Position numbers and translations under genes: made by a program. A stretch of DNA of 64,000 nt from an uncultured beta proteobacterium (GTDB lineage: Bacteria > Pseudomonadota > Gammaproteobacteria > Burkholderiales > Rhodocyclaceae). Numbering within the stretch: the stretch's first letter is position 1; each line of letters begins with the position of its first letter. A model generated the notes under the pieces. It was not told where the DNA came from. It did no database searches and saw only the letters and a program-made list of their open reading frames with translations. The stretch lies in NCBI GenBank assembly GCA_903886975.1, contig CAISOB010000071.1:1-64000 (forward strand). Direction: 5' to 3'. Shown here piece after piece: positions 37,683-46,739 of this stretch.

Positions 37683-38408
37683 TCACGGGGTGGCCTTCAA
37701 ATGAAGGCCACACTCTTTCGTGTCGGCGTTTTCCCACCACCAGCGTCCCGAGCGGATGTCTTCGCCCGGGGTGATCGCACGCGTGCAGGGCGCGCAGCCG
37801 ATGCTCGGATAGAAGCGGTCGTGCAGTGCGTTGTAGGGAACCCCGTTGAGTTTGATATAGGCCCACACTTCCTTTTCGCTCCAGTCGGCGAGCGGGTTGA
37901 ATTTCTCCAGGCCGTTGCCGGCGTCGAACGCGTGTACTGGCAGGCCCTCGCGCGTTGCCGACTGCTGCGCGCGCAGTCCGGTGATCCAGGCCTTCTTGCC
38001 GGCCAGGGCCCGTTGCAGCGGCTCGACCTTGCGCACATGGCAGCAGCCCTTGCGCAATTCGACCGATTCGTAAAAAGCGTTGATGCCGTTCTGGCGCGTG
38101 TATCCCTCGACGAGTTCGTGGCGCGGGTAATAGAGTTTGAGGGTGAGTCCGTAATGCGCTTTCACCGCGGCAATGAGATCGTAGGTTTCGGGTGGCAGGC
38201 GGCCGGTATCGAGGGAAAAGATTTCAATGGGAAGCTTCTCTCCGACGATCAGATCGGTCAGCACCATGTCTTCGGCGCCGAGGCTGTTGGCGAAGACCGC
38301 GGGCGAGAATTCGCCGGCGGCGCAGCGCAGCAGGCCGCCCGCGCTCGCGGTTTTCGCGGCCAGCGCATCGAGCAGCGCCGGGTCCTTCAAGTTGATCGTG
38401 ACGGCCAT
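37683..38408 (-). CDS. cysH: Adenylyl-sulfate reductase, assimilatory iron-sulfur type (CysH)
   Basis: A 241-residue PP-loop reductase. Two cysteine pairs, Cys122-Cys123 ('RKGCCHVRK') and Cys205/Cys208 ('SIGCAPCT'), bind a [4Fe-4S] cluster, which marks the enzyme as APS-reducing rather than PAPS-reducing. The catalytic Cys233 is in 'KECGLH'. It reduces APS to sulfite with thioredoxin. The ATG at 38408 is used; the frame extends to 38795 but only as overlap with the DUF934 gene. It sits 2 nt after that gene. Confidence 0.95.
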   Translation of the reverse strand: MAVTINLKDPALLDALAAKTASAGGLLRCAAGEFSPAVFANSLGAEDMVLTDLIVGEKLPIEIFSLDTGRLPPETYDLIAAVKAHYGLTLKLYYPRHELVEGYTRQNGINAFYESVELRKGCCHVRKVEPLQRALAGKKAWITGLRAQQSATREGLPVHAFDAGNGLEKFNPLADWSEKEVWAYIKLNGVPYNALHDRFYPSIGCAPCTRAITPGEDIRSGRWWWENADTKECGLHLKATP

Positions 38409-38410
38409 AC

Positions 38411-38920
38411 TTAAGCGGAGCGGCGGCGGAAGAGCGGCTGCGGCTGGTCGACCGCCGCCTGGTAGGACTCGCTGAAGGCGCGCAGTCCGGCCAGCGCTTT
38501 CTCGATGTCCTTGTCCTCGCGCACGGCGTAGGAATCGAAGCCACAGCGCTTCATGAAGTACAGTTGATCGCGCAGCACGTCGCCGATCGCGCGGATTTCG
38601 CCGCGATAGGCATAGCGCTCGCGCAGCAGACGGGCGATCGAAAAGCCGCGGCCGTCGGTAAACTTCGGGAAGTTGACGGCGATAAGCGCGAAGTGCTCGA
38701 GATCGCCGGCAATCGCTTCCGGTCCCTCGTTGCCGTCGAGCCAAACACCGATCGGCTTGCTGCGCGTGATGATTTCGTCCTTGCGCGCGAGCCACACGGC
38801 GAGCGGCACGATGAGTACCTCGCCGGTCAGATCGAGCGTCTCTGGCGTTTGGCCCTCGGCCAGTTTGACGACTTGCCAGTGGTCCTCGACGATGCGCTCG
38901 TTCTTGATGACCTTAGACAT
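38411..38920 (-). CDS. DUF934 family protein of the sulfate assimilation operon
   Basis: A 169-residue cytoplasmic protein consistently located between cysI and cysH in betaproteobacteria. The start MSKVIKNERIVEDHWQVV at 38920 overlaps the end of cysI by 8 nt. 'GVWLDGNEGPEAI', 'FPKFTDGRGFSIARLLRER' and 'GDVLRDQLYFMKRCGFDSY' are the family blocks. Function is unproven; a role as electron-transfer or assembly partner of the sulfite reductase is inferred from context. It is sometimes annotated as an oxidoreductase. Confidence 0.9.
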   Translation of the reverse strand: MSKVIKNERIVEDHWQVVKLAEGQTPETLDLTGEVLIVPLAVWLARKDEIITRSKPIGVWLDGNEGPEAIAGDLEHFALIAVNFPKFTDGRGFSIARLLRERYAYRGEIRAIGDVLRDQLYFMKRCGFDSYAVREDKDIEKALAGLRAFSESYQAAVDQPQPLFRRRSA

Positions 38921-40634
38921 GTTGAACTTGCGCCTCCGCGCTGACTTGTTCGGCCGCGCTTCTGGCCGGCTTGTGTTTTTCGTGTCCGGCGTAGGCGCGC
39001 TGCTTGAAGGGTTCGAGACCGATGCGCTCGAAGGTGTCGATGAAGCGCTCGCTCGCGCTGCGCTGTTCGACGTAGACATCGATCAGCGCCTCGATGACCG
39101 GCGGCACTTCCTCGGCGTAAAACGACGGACCGATCACCTTGCCGATCGCCGTGGCGTTGCCCTGCTGGCCGCCGACGGTGATCTGGTACCACTCCTCGCC
39201 ATTCTTGTCGACGCCGAGGATGCCGATATTGGCGACGTGGTGATGGCCGCAGGAATTCATGCAGCCCGAAATATTCACCGAGAGGTCGCCGATGTCATGG
39301 ACATAATCGAGATCGTCGAATTTCTGGTTGATTGCGTCGGCGATCGGCACCGAGCGCGCGTTGGCGAGCGAGCAGAGATCGCCGCCGGGGCAGCAGATCA
39401 TGTCGGTCAGGAGGCCGATATTGGCGGTCGCCAGGCGGTTGGCGCGGGCGATCTGCCACAGGTCGAAAAGGTCGCGCCGGCGCACGTCGGCAAGCACGAC
39501 GTTCTGCTCGTGCGTGACACGCAGTTCGCCGAAACTGTAACGGTCGGCGAGGTCGGCGACGACTTCCATCTGCTGGTCGGTGATGTCGCCGGGCGCAGCG
39601 CCAGGAGCCTTGAGCGACAGCGTGATGGCCGCATAGCCCGGCACCTTGTGCGGGTGCACGCAGCGTTTGACCCAGGCGGCAAAGGCCTTGTCACTGGCGA
39701 CGGCAGCGGCGAACGCGGTGTCGTCGCCAGGCAGCGATTCGTAAGCGGGCGGCGCGAAATGGCGGGCGATGCGGTCGAATTCCGCGTCGGTCAGCGTCGT
39801 CGGGCCGTCCTCGAGGTGTTCCCACTCTGCTTCGACCTGGCGCGCGAACTCTTCGATGCCGAGGGCATTGACGAGAATCTTGATGCGCGCCTTGTAGATA
39901 TTGTCGCGCCGGCCGTAACGGTTGTAGACGCGCAGCAGCGCATCGAGGTAGGAGAGCAGATGCCGGCGCGGCAGGAATTCGCGAACCACCTTGCCGATCA
40001 CCGGCGTGCGGCCCATGCCGCCGCCGGCAAAGACGCGGGCGCCGATTTCGCCGTCCGCGTTCCTGACGATTTCCAGCCCGACATCGTGGGCGCGAATGAC
40101 AGCCCGGTCGTCCGTCGCCGCCGTGACGGCGATCTTGAACTTGCGCGGCAGAAAGGCGAATTCCGGGTGGAAGGTCGACCACTGCCGCAGGACTTCGCAA
40201 TAAGGCCGCGGGTCGGTCAATTCGTCGGGAGCGACGCCGGCAAAGGGGTCGGTCGTGATGTTACGTACGCAGTTGCCTGAGGTCTGCACGGCGTGCATTT
40301 CAACTGTCGCGAGTTCGCCGAGGATCTCCGGGGTCTCTTCGAATTTCGGCCAGTTGAGTTGCATGTTCTGGCGCGTCGTGAAATGCCCTATGCTGCGGTC
40401 ATAGCGACGGGAAATTTCGGCGAGTTTGCGCAACTGAGCCGCCGCAAGGGCCCCGTACGGGATGGCGATGCGCAGCATCGGGCCGTGGCGCTGGATGTAC
40501 AGGCCGTTTTGCAGGCGCAGCGGGCGCAATTCGTCGTCAGAGATCTCGCCAGCGAGGTTGCGGGCGATCTGGTCGCGGTACTGCGCGACGCGCTCGTCGA
40601 TCATTTGTTGGTCAATGCGATCGTAGCGATACAT
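38913..40634 (-). CDS. cysI: Sulfite reductase haemoprotein (nitrite/sulfite reductase family)
   Basis: A 573-residue sirohaem and [4Fe-4S] enzyme reducing sulfite to sulfide. Cluster ligands are Cys415 and Cys421 (C-x5-C) and Cys458 and Cys462 (C-x3-C, 'SGCMNSCGHHH'). N-terminal 'HFTTRQNMQLNWPKFEETPE' and 'NCVRNITTDPFAGV' are substrate and cofactor motifs. No flavoprotein CysJ is nearby, so the donor is probably ferredoxin or another protein. Nitrite as substrate cannot be excluded from sequence, but the cys context favours sulfite. Confidence 0.93.
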   Translation of the reverse strand: MYRYDRIDQQMIDERVAQYRDQIARNLAGEISDDELRPLRLQNGLYIQRHGPMLRIAIPYGALAAAQLRKLAEISRRYDRSIGHFTTRQNMQLNWPKFEETPEILGELATVEMHAVQTSGNCVRNITTDPFAGVAPDELTDPRPYCEVLRQWSTFHPEFAFLPRKFKIAVTAATDDRAVIRAHDVGLEIVRNADGEIGARVFAGGGMGRTPVIGKVVREFLPRRHLLSYLDALLRVYNRYGRRDNIYKARIKILVNALGIEEFARQVEAEWEHLEDGPTTLTDAEFDRIARHFAPPAYESLPGDDTAFAAAVASDKAFAAWVKRCVHPHKVPGYAAITLSLKAPGAAPGDITDQQMEVVADLADRYSFGELRVTHEQNVVLADVRRRDLFDLWQIARANRLATANIGLLTDMICCPGGDLCSLANARSVPIADAINQKFDDLDYVHDIGDLSVNISGCMNSCGHHHVANIGILGVDKNGEEWYQITVGGQQGNATAIGKVIGPSFYAEEVPPVIEALIDVYVEQRSASERFIDTFERIGLEPFKQRAYAGHEKHKPARSAAEQVSAEAQVQHV

Positions 40635-40645
40635 GGTGTTCCTTT

Positions 40646-41422
40646 TTACAGCGCAATCAGTTTGCCGCCGATCAGCACCAGCATGCTGGCCAGAAGGGGG
40701 CGCAAAAAGCGTTCGGGGACGCGGGCCGAGGCGTGGCTGCCGAGCCAGATTCCGGGGAGGGAGCCGAGCAGCAGGCTAACCAGCAGGGACCAATCGACGC
40801 TGCCGATGGCCCAGTGGCCGAGTCCGGCAATCAGCGTCAGCGGAACGGCATGGGCAAGGTCGCTGCCGACGATACGAATTGCGGGTAGTTTGGGGTAGAG
40901 GAAGAAAAGTACCGCCACCCCGAGGGCGCCGGCACCGACTGAGGAAACGGTGACCAATATACCGAGTAAAACGCCGGTGGCGACGGTGATCGGCGCCTGG
41001 AGTTCGGTGTGTGCGGCGTCTTGGGCGTGCGCCAGAGCGTAGCGCTGGAGGTTCTGGCGAAAGACAATGGCGCAGGCGGTCAGCACCAGGGCCACGCCAA
41101 GTGAGAGGGAGATGATGTGCGTCACCGCCGCACTCTGCTTCGGCAGCAATGACAGCGCCCAGATTGTCAGAAGCGATGCCGGTATGCTGCCGGCGGCCAA
41201 CAGACCGGTGATGCGCCAATCGACGTGCCCTTTCCTGGCGTGCACGCTGGTGCCGCCAGCCTTGGTGATCGCGGCGTAAAGCAGATCGGTGCCGACCGCG
41301 GTCGCCGGATGGATGCCGAAAATGAGGACCAGCAGCGGCGTCATCAACGAACCGCCGCCAACGCCGGTGAGTCCGACGATGGCGCCGACAACGAAGCCTG
41401 AGAGTGTGTAGAGCCAGTCCAT
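40646..41422 (-). CDS. TauE/SafE family sulfite/sulfonate permease
   Basis: A 258-residue membrane protein with about eight hydrophobic segments in two repeats. 'GAIVGLTGVGGGSLMTPLLV' near residues 13-32 and 'VSSVGAGALGVAVLFFLYPK' near 165-184 are the duplicated glycine motifs. It is the first gene of the leftward cys operon, 11 nt before cysI. The family moves sulfite, sulfonates or other sulfur anions. Import of sulfate or export of excess sulfite are both compatible with the context. Confidence 0.9.
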   Translation of the reverse strand: MDWLYTLSGFVVGAIVGLTGVGGGSLMTPLLVLIFGIHPATAVGTDLLYAAITKAGGTSVHARKGHVDWRITGLLAAGSIPASLLTIWALSLLPKQSAAVTHIISLSLGVALVLTACAIVFRQNLQRYALAHAQDAAHTELQAPITVATGVLLGILVTVSSVGAGALGVAVLFFLYPKLPAIRIVGSDLAHAVPLTLIAGLGHWAIGSVDWSLLVSLLLGSLPGIWLGSHASARVPERFLRPLLASMLVLIGGKLIAL

Positions 41423-41469
41423 GAACCGTCACCAAGAAGCGAAGAGTCCGAATGGTAGCAAGCGAGGGC

Positions 41470-41498
41470 TTGAGAGAAAAAGACTATTCAGTTAGATT
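41470..41498 (+). promoter_or_regulatory. Predicted promoter of cysB
   Basis: TTGAGA at 41470-41475 and TAGATT at 41493-41498 are separated by 17 nt, about 30 nt before the cysB ATG. The AT-rich stretch around it is also where divergent control of the leftward cys operon would be exerted, so CysB binding here is likely. Confidence 0.55.
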
Positions 41499-41527
41499 GC
41501 TAGAACTATTCGTTATTTAGGCTTCCC

Positions 41528-42475
41528 ATGAAATTACAGCAGCTACGCTATCTCGTTGAAGTGGCGCGCTCTGGCCTCAACGTGTCCGAGGCTGCCGAGG
41601 CGCTCTACACTTCGCAACCCGGGGTCTCGAAGCAGATCAAGCTGCTCGAGGACGAACTTGGCGTTATCGTTTTCGAGCGCAGCGGCAAGCGACTGACGGC
41701 GATCACCGAGCCGGGCAAACGCGTTCTTGAAATCGCCGAGCGTATGCTGCGTGAAGCCGACAACATCAAACGAGTGGGAGAGGAGTATGCAGGCGGCGAT
41801 TCCGGCAGCCTGGTGATTGCCACCACGCACACGCAGGCGCGCTACGCGTTGCCCTATGTCGTCAAAAGTTTCATCGAGCGCCATCCGAAGGTCCGCCTGT
41901 CGATGCACCAGGGCAGTCCGACGCAGATCGCCGAATGGACGATCAAGGGCGAGGCTGGAATCGCCATCGCCACCGAAGCGCTTGACCAGTATCCGCAACT
42001 GGTCATGCTGCCGTGCTATCAGTGGGAGCATTGCGTGATCGCGCCCGACGGGCATGCTATCCTCGCCGAAAAGACCTTGTCGCTGGCGGCGCTGGCCAAA
42101 TGGCCGCTGATCACCTACGACCCGGCATTCGCCGGCCGTTCGCTGATCAACAAGGCCTTCGAGCGCGCGCAGCTGACACCAAACGTCGTGCTCGCGGCCA
42201 TTGACGCCGACGTCATAAAAACCTACGTCAGCCTCGGGCTGGGGCTGGGCATCATCGCCCGCATGGCTTATGATCCGGTCCGCGATACCGGTCTGCAGGC
42301 GCTCGACGCCGGGCATCTGTTCGGCTCGAACACCACGCGCATCGGCTTGCGGCGCGGGACTTACATTCGCCAATACGAATACGATTTCATAGAGCTTTTC
42401 GCTTCACAACTCACCAAGAAAGCGGTCGATATGGCAATGGCCGGCCCCGGAGCAGACGATGAATATCAACTTTGA
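41528..42475 (+). CDS. cysB: LysR-type regulator CysB
   Basis: A 315-residue LysR regulator of cysteine biosynthesis. The N-terminal winged helix 'LKLQQLRYLVEVA'-like start with 'NVSEAAEALYTSQPGVSKQI' (19-38) is characteristic of CysB/Cbl. The effector domain includes 'VIATTHTQARYALPYVVKSF' near 96-115. In CysB it senses N-acetylserine or sulfide. It is divergent from the cys operon it probably activates. The stop overlaps the following small gene. Confidence 0.93.
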   Translation: MKLQQLRYLVEVARSGLNVSEAAEALYTSQPGVSKQIKLLEDELGVIVFERSGKRLTAITEPGKRVLEIAERMLREADNIKRVGEEYAGGDSGSLVIATTHTQARYALPYVVKSFIERHPKVRLSMHQGSPTQIAEWTIKGEAGIAIATEALDQYPQLVMLPCYQWEHCVIAPDGHAILAEKTLSLAALAKWPLITYDPAFAGRSLINKAFERAQLTPNVVLAAIDADVIKTYVSLGLGLGIIARMAYDPVRDTGLQALDAGHLFGSNTTRIGLRRGTYIRQYEYDFIELFASQLTKKAVDMAMAGPGADDEYQL

Positions 42476-42773
42476 TCCGGCAGGCCGGCAACCTCAGACT
42501 CTGCTGGCGCGCGTACTGGCGGTCTTGGTCGGGCTGCTGGCGCTGGCCGCCGCCTTCATGTTCTCGATTGTCATATTCGCCGGCGTGGCCATCGCCGGTC
42601 TCGTCCTGTGGCTGTATTTCCTGTGGAAGACGCGCGCTTTGCGCCAGCAGATACGCGAACGGATGCGTGCGCAGGAGGCCGCGCCTCGGGCTCCTGAACC
42701 GGCCGCCTCCGGCGAGGTCATCGACGGGGAATCGGTGCGTGTGGTGGACGAGAAGAACCGGCTCGGCGAGTAA
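42459..42773 (+). CDS. Small membrane protein downstream of cysB
   Basis: A 104-residue protein with a hydrophobic hairpin of two transmembrane segments (about 17-37 and 39-56), then a basic stretch and a charged C-terminal tail ending 'VVDEKNRLGE'. The start lies inside the last codons of cysB (17-nt overlap), so it is co-transcribed. I do not recognise a family. It may be a small cytoplasmic-tail membrane protein; no function is suggested by motifs. Confidence 0.65.
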   Translation: MNINFDPAGRQPQTLLARVLAVLVGLLALAAAFMFSIVIFAGVAIAGLVLWLYFLWKTRALRQQIRERMRAQEAAPRAPEPAASGEVIDGESVRVVDEKNRLGE

Positions 42774-42791
42774 GCTTTTCCCGGTCGCCGC

Positions 42792-44714
42792 CTAAGCCGC
42801 CACGACGCGGTTGCGACCGCTCTCCTTGGCCTTGTAGAGCGCCGCGTCGGCGGCCTTGATCAGCGCCAGGCTGTCGGCTTCGCGTCCGGTCGTGATGGCT
42901 ACACCGACGCTCAGGGTGACCGGGATGTGCTGTCCTTCCCAGACGAACTCGGCTTTTTCGACCAGCGCCCGGATGCGTTCGCCGACCTGGGTGGCGACGC
43001 GCAGATTGGTGTTGGTCAGGATGGCGGCAAACTCCTCGCCGCCATAGCGGAAAACCATGTCCTCGGCGCGCGAGGTGCGCTTGAGGATGTCGGCGAGCTG
43101 GCGCAGAACCGCGTCGCCGGCCGCATGACCGTACTTGTCGTTGATCAGCTTGAAGTGATCGATGTCGAGCATCAGACAGGCCAGCGACGCGCCGCTCGAT
43201 TGCGCGAATATCCATTCCGAAGCGAGAAAATCCTCGCCGTTGCGGCGGTTGGGAAGCTGCGTCAGGGTGTCGGTCAAGGCGTCCTGCAATAGCCGCTTCT
43301 GGGCGACGGCGAATTCATCGGTCGAACGCATGATGCCGATGCGCTCGCGATGCATTTCTTCCCTGAGCAGCAGCATGCGCGCCGCCATATTGAGATGCAC
43401 GCGCAAAGTTTGGACGTTGAGCGGTTTGAGCAGCACATCGTCGGCGCCGGCTTCTATGGCTTCGAGAATGCGGCTCTCGTTGTCGGGCGAGGCCAGCAGC
43501 AAAGCGTAGCTTTCCTTGCCGGTCGGCGTTTGCCGCAGGTTGCGGCAAAAGTCGGCCACCTTCATTCCCGGCAGCGACATGTCGGCAATGATGATTTGCG
43601 CCGGCCGGCGCAGGGCTTGTATCAAGTCTTCCGGTGTGTCGTCGATCAGCACCGGCTGGTGGCCAAGTTCCTCGATCTGCTGCATCAGCGGCTTCAATTC
43701 GGCCATCGGGATGCCGATCAATTGGACGTGCATCGCCGGCGAACGGACACGCCGGTTCTCGCTGTCCGCGGCGCTACCCATGTGCCGGACCGGCGGGCTG
43801 GCGGCAAGGATTTGCGCGAACGGCGGAATATCCTGGGTGCGCACCTGCAGCTTGGCGCCCCATTCGCGCCAGCGCGCGACCATGCGATCGACGAGTTCGC
43901 TGAGCGCATCGCCGCCGATGCCCAGGCGCGCCGCGCGGGCGAGCAGGGCGGGCAGCAAGCTCCAGCGCGATGCCTCGTCAACCATGCACAGATGCGCAAG
44001 CGAACTGGCAAAGCTCAACGAATGGGTCAGCGTCTGCACCCGGGAGCCGTCGGCAAAACCGGCCGTATCCGGGCTTTCGTGATGGTAAGCCGCCTGAATG
44101 AGTACGTCGGGCAGACCCCATTCATCGAGCAGCGTCGCGCCCAACTCGAGATGATCCATGCCGAAACGTTGCTGCTCGAGCGCGGCGATTTCGTCGCGGC
44201 GCTCGCGGGTGGCCAGCAGGATTTCGGAGTACTCGTCGGGGAAGAGCGAAGCCAGCGCCAGTTCGCCGATGCGCGCCAGCAGACCGATGGTGAATATTTC
44301 CTCGCTTGAAATCTGGGCGAATTGCGCAAGTTCCTGGCAGGCGATGCCGGTGGCCAGCGAGTGTCCCCAGAAGTTCTCATAATCGAAACCCGCACACAGT
44401 CCGCTCTTGTGGCTGTGCATGACCGAGAGGCCGATGACGAGGTCGCGCACGCGGAACGATCCGAGCGCGACGATTGCCCGCTGCAAGGAAGCGATCGGCC
44501 GCGACCGGCCAAAGGCGGCGGCATTGGCGAAATAGAGAATGCGTCCGGCAATGGCCGGGTCCGACTGGACGAGTTGCACCAGGTCGGCGATGCGAAAATC
44601 GTCGCGCTGCAAGAGCTTGATGATCGAAACCGCGACGCCCTTCGGTGACGGGAGCTTGCCTGTTGCTTTTAGTGCGGAGTAACGATCTGGGTCGACAAAA
44701 CGCATTGCGGACAT
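42792..44714 (-). CDS. HDOD-receiver-GGDEF signalling protein, predicted diguanylate cyclase
   Basis: A 640-residue cytoplasmic protein with an HDOD domain (about 20-225), a CheY-like receiver (about 328-445) and a GGDEF domain (about 475-640). The cyclase site GGEEF (558-562) is intact, and an RxxD inhibitory site (549-552) lies five residues before it, so c-di-GMP synthesis under product inhibition is expected. The receiver keeps phosphoacceptor Asp378 ('ADMSLPGM') and Lys430 but lacks the acidic pair after its first strand. The ATG at 44714 is used; upstream frame to 45005 is non-homologous. No partner kinase is adjacent. Confidence 0.88.
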   Translation of the reverse strand: MSAMRFVDPDRYSALKATGKLPSPKGVAVSIIKLLQRDDFRIADLVQLVQSDPAIAGRILYFANAAAFGRSRPIASLQRAIVALGSFRVRDLVIGLSVMHSHKSGLCAGFDYENFWGHSLATGIACQELAQFAQISSEEIFTIGLLARIGELALASLFPDEYSEILLATRERRDEIAALEQQRFGMDHLELGATLLDEWGLPDVLIQAAYHHESPDTAGFADGSRVQTLTHSLSFASSLAHLCMVDEASRWSLLPALLARAARLGIGGDALSELVDRMVARWREWGAKLQVRTQDIPPFAQILAASPPVRHMGSAADSENRRVRSPAMHVQLIGIPMAELKPLMQQIEELGHQPVLIDDTPEDLIQALRRPAQIIIADMSLPGMKVADFCRNLRQTPTGKESYALLLASPDNESRILEAIEAGADDVLLKPLNVQTLRVHLNMAARMLLLREEMHRERIGIMRSTDEFAVAQKRLLQDALTDTLTQLPNRRNGEDFLASEWIFAQSSGASLACLMLDIDHFKLINDKYGHAAGDAVLRQLADILKRTSRAEDMVFRYGGEEFAAILTNTNLRVATQVGERIRALVEKAEFVWEGQHIPVTLSVGVAITTGREADSLALIKAADAALYKAKESGRNRVVAA

Positions 44715-45116
44715 GCTCCGATCCGGATATCGGGTTAAGCGGCTAGCTGACTCAAGGATACACCGATTATGACAGGCTACCGAAATCGGCGCGCCAGGCG
44801 GCGCATCGCGGCGAATATTGAGCGCCATCGACAAAGCGCTGAATTCCGCCCAGGGCCAAGCGGCTGCGATCGCCTGCTGGCGCAGGTTCAGATTTCGTCG
44901 GATTGGAATACCAGAAGTTCGACTCCGGCCTGTGCGAAATTTTGGAGGTCGGCTGCATCGGTCCTCCTGAGCGCAGCGCGCGGATGGGCGGATGCCGTTG
45001 CGCATTGTATTGCCGCAGGTCGGCGGCTTAGCGCATTGACTACGGACACAATGGCAAGTTCCAGGGCGCGCGGGCAGGCTGCCGGCGCATGGCGCGTTGA
45101 TATGAGGAGCGGTGGG
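44715..45116. other. Gene-free stretch between DUF2007 and HDOD-GGDEF genes
   Basis: About 400 bases in which several short frames exist on both strands but none has a ribosome site, domain or family match. I see no RNA gene or clear terminator. It probably contains the promoter for the leftward HDOD-GGDEF gene. Confidence 0.4.
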
Positions 45117-45455
45117 CTATTGGGCGGACTCGTCGTCATCGGGTAGCGCAAAGTCGCCGCGGTCGAATGCCGCGATGACCTGCCTCGCCTCGGCGGCATG
45201 CGTAGCAGGTACGAGGATGCGCACGCCGCCGGTGGCGATCGCCCAAAGCGCGTTGGTCTGCACCAGGTTGGCGTCAGCGACGAGGGCGGTGATTCCTGCA
45301 GCTTCCAGGCACGCGGTCACGATGTGCGCGTCGGTGGGGTCGAGAAAGCGCGCGACCGTCTCGAAATCGCCCTCATAGTCGGCACTGTCGTCCGCGCTCG
45401 ACTCGGAACTGGCGCAGTAATCGATGAAATCACCGGGCATCGTCGTGTCGTGCAT
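45117..45455 (-). CDS. DUF2007 domain protein
   Basis: A 112-residue soluble protein. After an acidic N-terminal segment, the DUF2007 domain (about 30-105) shows 'DPTDAHIVTACLEAAGITAL' and 'GGVRILVPATHAAEARQVI'. This is the small 'putative signal-transducing protein' family found in many bacteria. AAGGAGG is well placed before the ATG at 45455. It follows the ThrE-type exporter gene by 29 nt. Function unknown. Confidence 0.82.
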   Translation of the reverse strand: MHDTTMPGDFIDYCASSESSADDSADYEGDFETVARFLDPTDAHIVTACLEAAGITALVADANLVQTNALWAIATGGVRILVPATHAAEARQVIAAFDRGDFALPDDDESAQ

Positions 45456-45484
45456 CGCAGTCCTCCTTCGTAAGCTACGGCCTC

Positions 45485-46720
45485 TTACTTAAGGTCGTCG
45501 CCTCGCGCGAACAGTAGCGGCGCAATGCTGTCGGCGAGCAGCAGCCCGACCGCTAGCACCGCGCCGGTCAGCAGCATATTGGTCATCAGGGTTACGCCGC
45601 TGGCATTGTCCTGTTCCATCAGCGCATGCACGCCGCGAAAACCCATGCTGCCGGGAACCAGGACGATCAGGCCCGGAATTTTCACCAGGATATCGGGCTG
45701 TCCCGAAAGATAAGTATAGACATGTCCGGCGCTGGCGACGGCGAGCGCACCGACAAAAGCGCCGACGACGTTGCCGAGTACCGCCGCGACCGGCGAAAAC
45801 ACCGCCCAGGCCAGCAGGCTGCCGCCGACGAGGACATGAACGGCACGCAGCGGCGCCTGCAGCACGCCGAGCATCGAAACCCCGAGGGCAGCGATCGCCG
45901 GCCAGATGACCCAGGCCGGCAAGCCAGCCGCGGTGCCGGTGCTGTGCGCGGGAACGAGGTGCTGGCCGATTTGCTCGCCGATCACCAGTCCCGCTCCCAT
46001 CATGAACAGCAGCAGGAAGACGCCGGCCAGGCGCCCGGTGCCGGACAGCAGATTCTGCGTGGCAAGTTCGGACATGGCGATGGTCAGCGTAAAGCCGGGG
46101 AGAATCAGGACCACGCCGGCGACGGCGGTGACGAAAGGCGTCTGCTGCGGAAAGATGATGCCGAGCGCATGTGCGCAGAGCGCCGCGCCGGCGCTGAGAA
46201 TAACCGGCGTCGCCGGGCCGAGGCGCGGCACCCTGGCCAGCGCGAGATAGCCGCCGACGAACAGCATGCCGACCAGGCCGCCGCAGAACATCTCGACCCA
46301 GCCGCCACCCAGAAGTATCGCCACTGAGCCCGAAAGCAGAAAGCCCATGGCCACGAAGGACCAGCCGGTCCACAGTGGTGGCGCGCTCATGATGGCCTTG
46401 AGTTGCGCTGTGCAGCGGTCGACACTGGCGACGCCGTTCAAACTGCGAATGAGCTTTTCGAGCGCGATCAGGCGCGCCATGTTGTAGTCGTAAAAGCGCA
46501 GGCGCAGCATTTCGACGCGCTGTGCGCCGTCGTCCGTGGTGATGTTCAGCGTCAGCATGGTGAGCACGGCGAAACATTCGACGCGAACGCCGAGGCGCTC
46601 CCCGAGTGCGTTCAGATGGCGCTCGAGATCGTGCGCAGGCATGCCACTGACATGCAGCGCCTGCGCCAGCTCGCGCAGGAATGTGGCCAGCGCGGCCAGC
46701 CGGTCGAGGTCATCACTCAT
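45485..46720 (-). CDS. ThrE-type threonine/serine exporter family protein
   Basis: A 411-residue membrane protein that combines both halves of the family. A soluble N-terminal region (about 1-110, 'FLRELAQALHVSGMPAHDLE') is followed by about ten transmembrane segments spanning the DUF1212 (ThrE) and DUF3815 parts. 'ILPGFTLTIAMSELATQNLL' and 'IPGLIVLVPGSMGFRGVHAL' are typical. The ATG at 46720 gives MSDDLDRLAAL. It lies between DUF1015 and DUF2007 genes on one strand. Export of threonine, serine or a related small molecule is the predicted activity. Confidence 0.87.
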   Translation of the reverse strand: MSDDLDRLAALATFLRELAQALHVSGMPAHDLERHLNALGERLGVRVECFAVLTMLTLNITTDDGAQRVEMLRLRFYDYNMARLIALEKLIRSLNGVASVDRCTAQLKAIMSAPPLWTGWSFVAMGFLLSGSVAILLGGGWVEMFCGGLVGMLFVGGYLALARVPRLGPATPVILSAGAALCAHALGIIFPQQTPFVTAVAGVVLILPGFTLTIAMSELATQNLLSGTGRLAGVFLLLFMMGAGLVIGEQIGQHLVPAHSTGTAAGLPAWVIWPAIAALGVSMLGVLQAPLRAVHVLVGGSLLAWAVFSPVAAVLGNVVGAFVGALAVASAGHVYTYLSGQPDILVKIPGLIVLVPGSMGFRGVHALMEQDNASGVTLMTNMLLTGAVLAVGLLLADSIAPLLFARGDDLK

Positions 46721-46739
46721 CGCGGCGACCGGCGGGCGC

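Noticed and set aside
38673..40280. 535-codon rightward frame opposite cysI
   Set aside because: Antisense to a well-supported sulfite reductase gene; no start signal or motif.
44769..45146. 125-codon rightward frame between the GGDEF and DUF2007 genes
   Set aside because: Arginine-rich, no ribosome site, overlaps the end of DUF2007 on the other strand.
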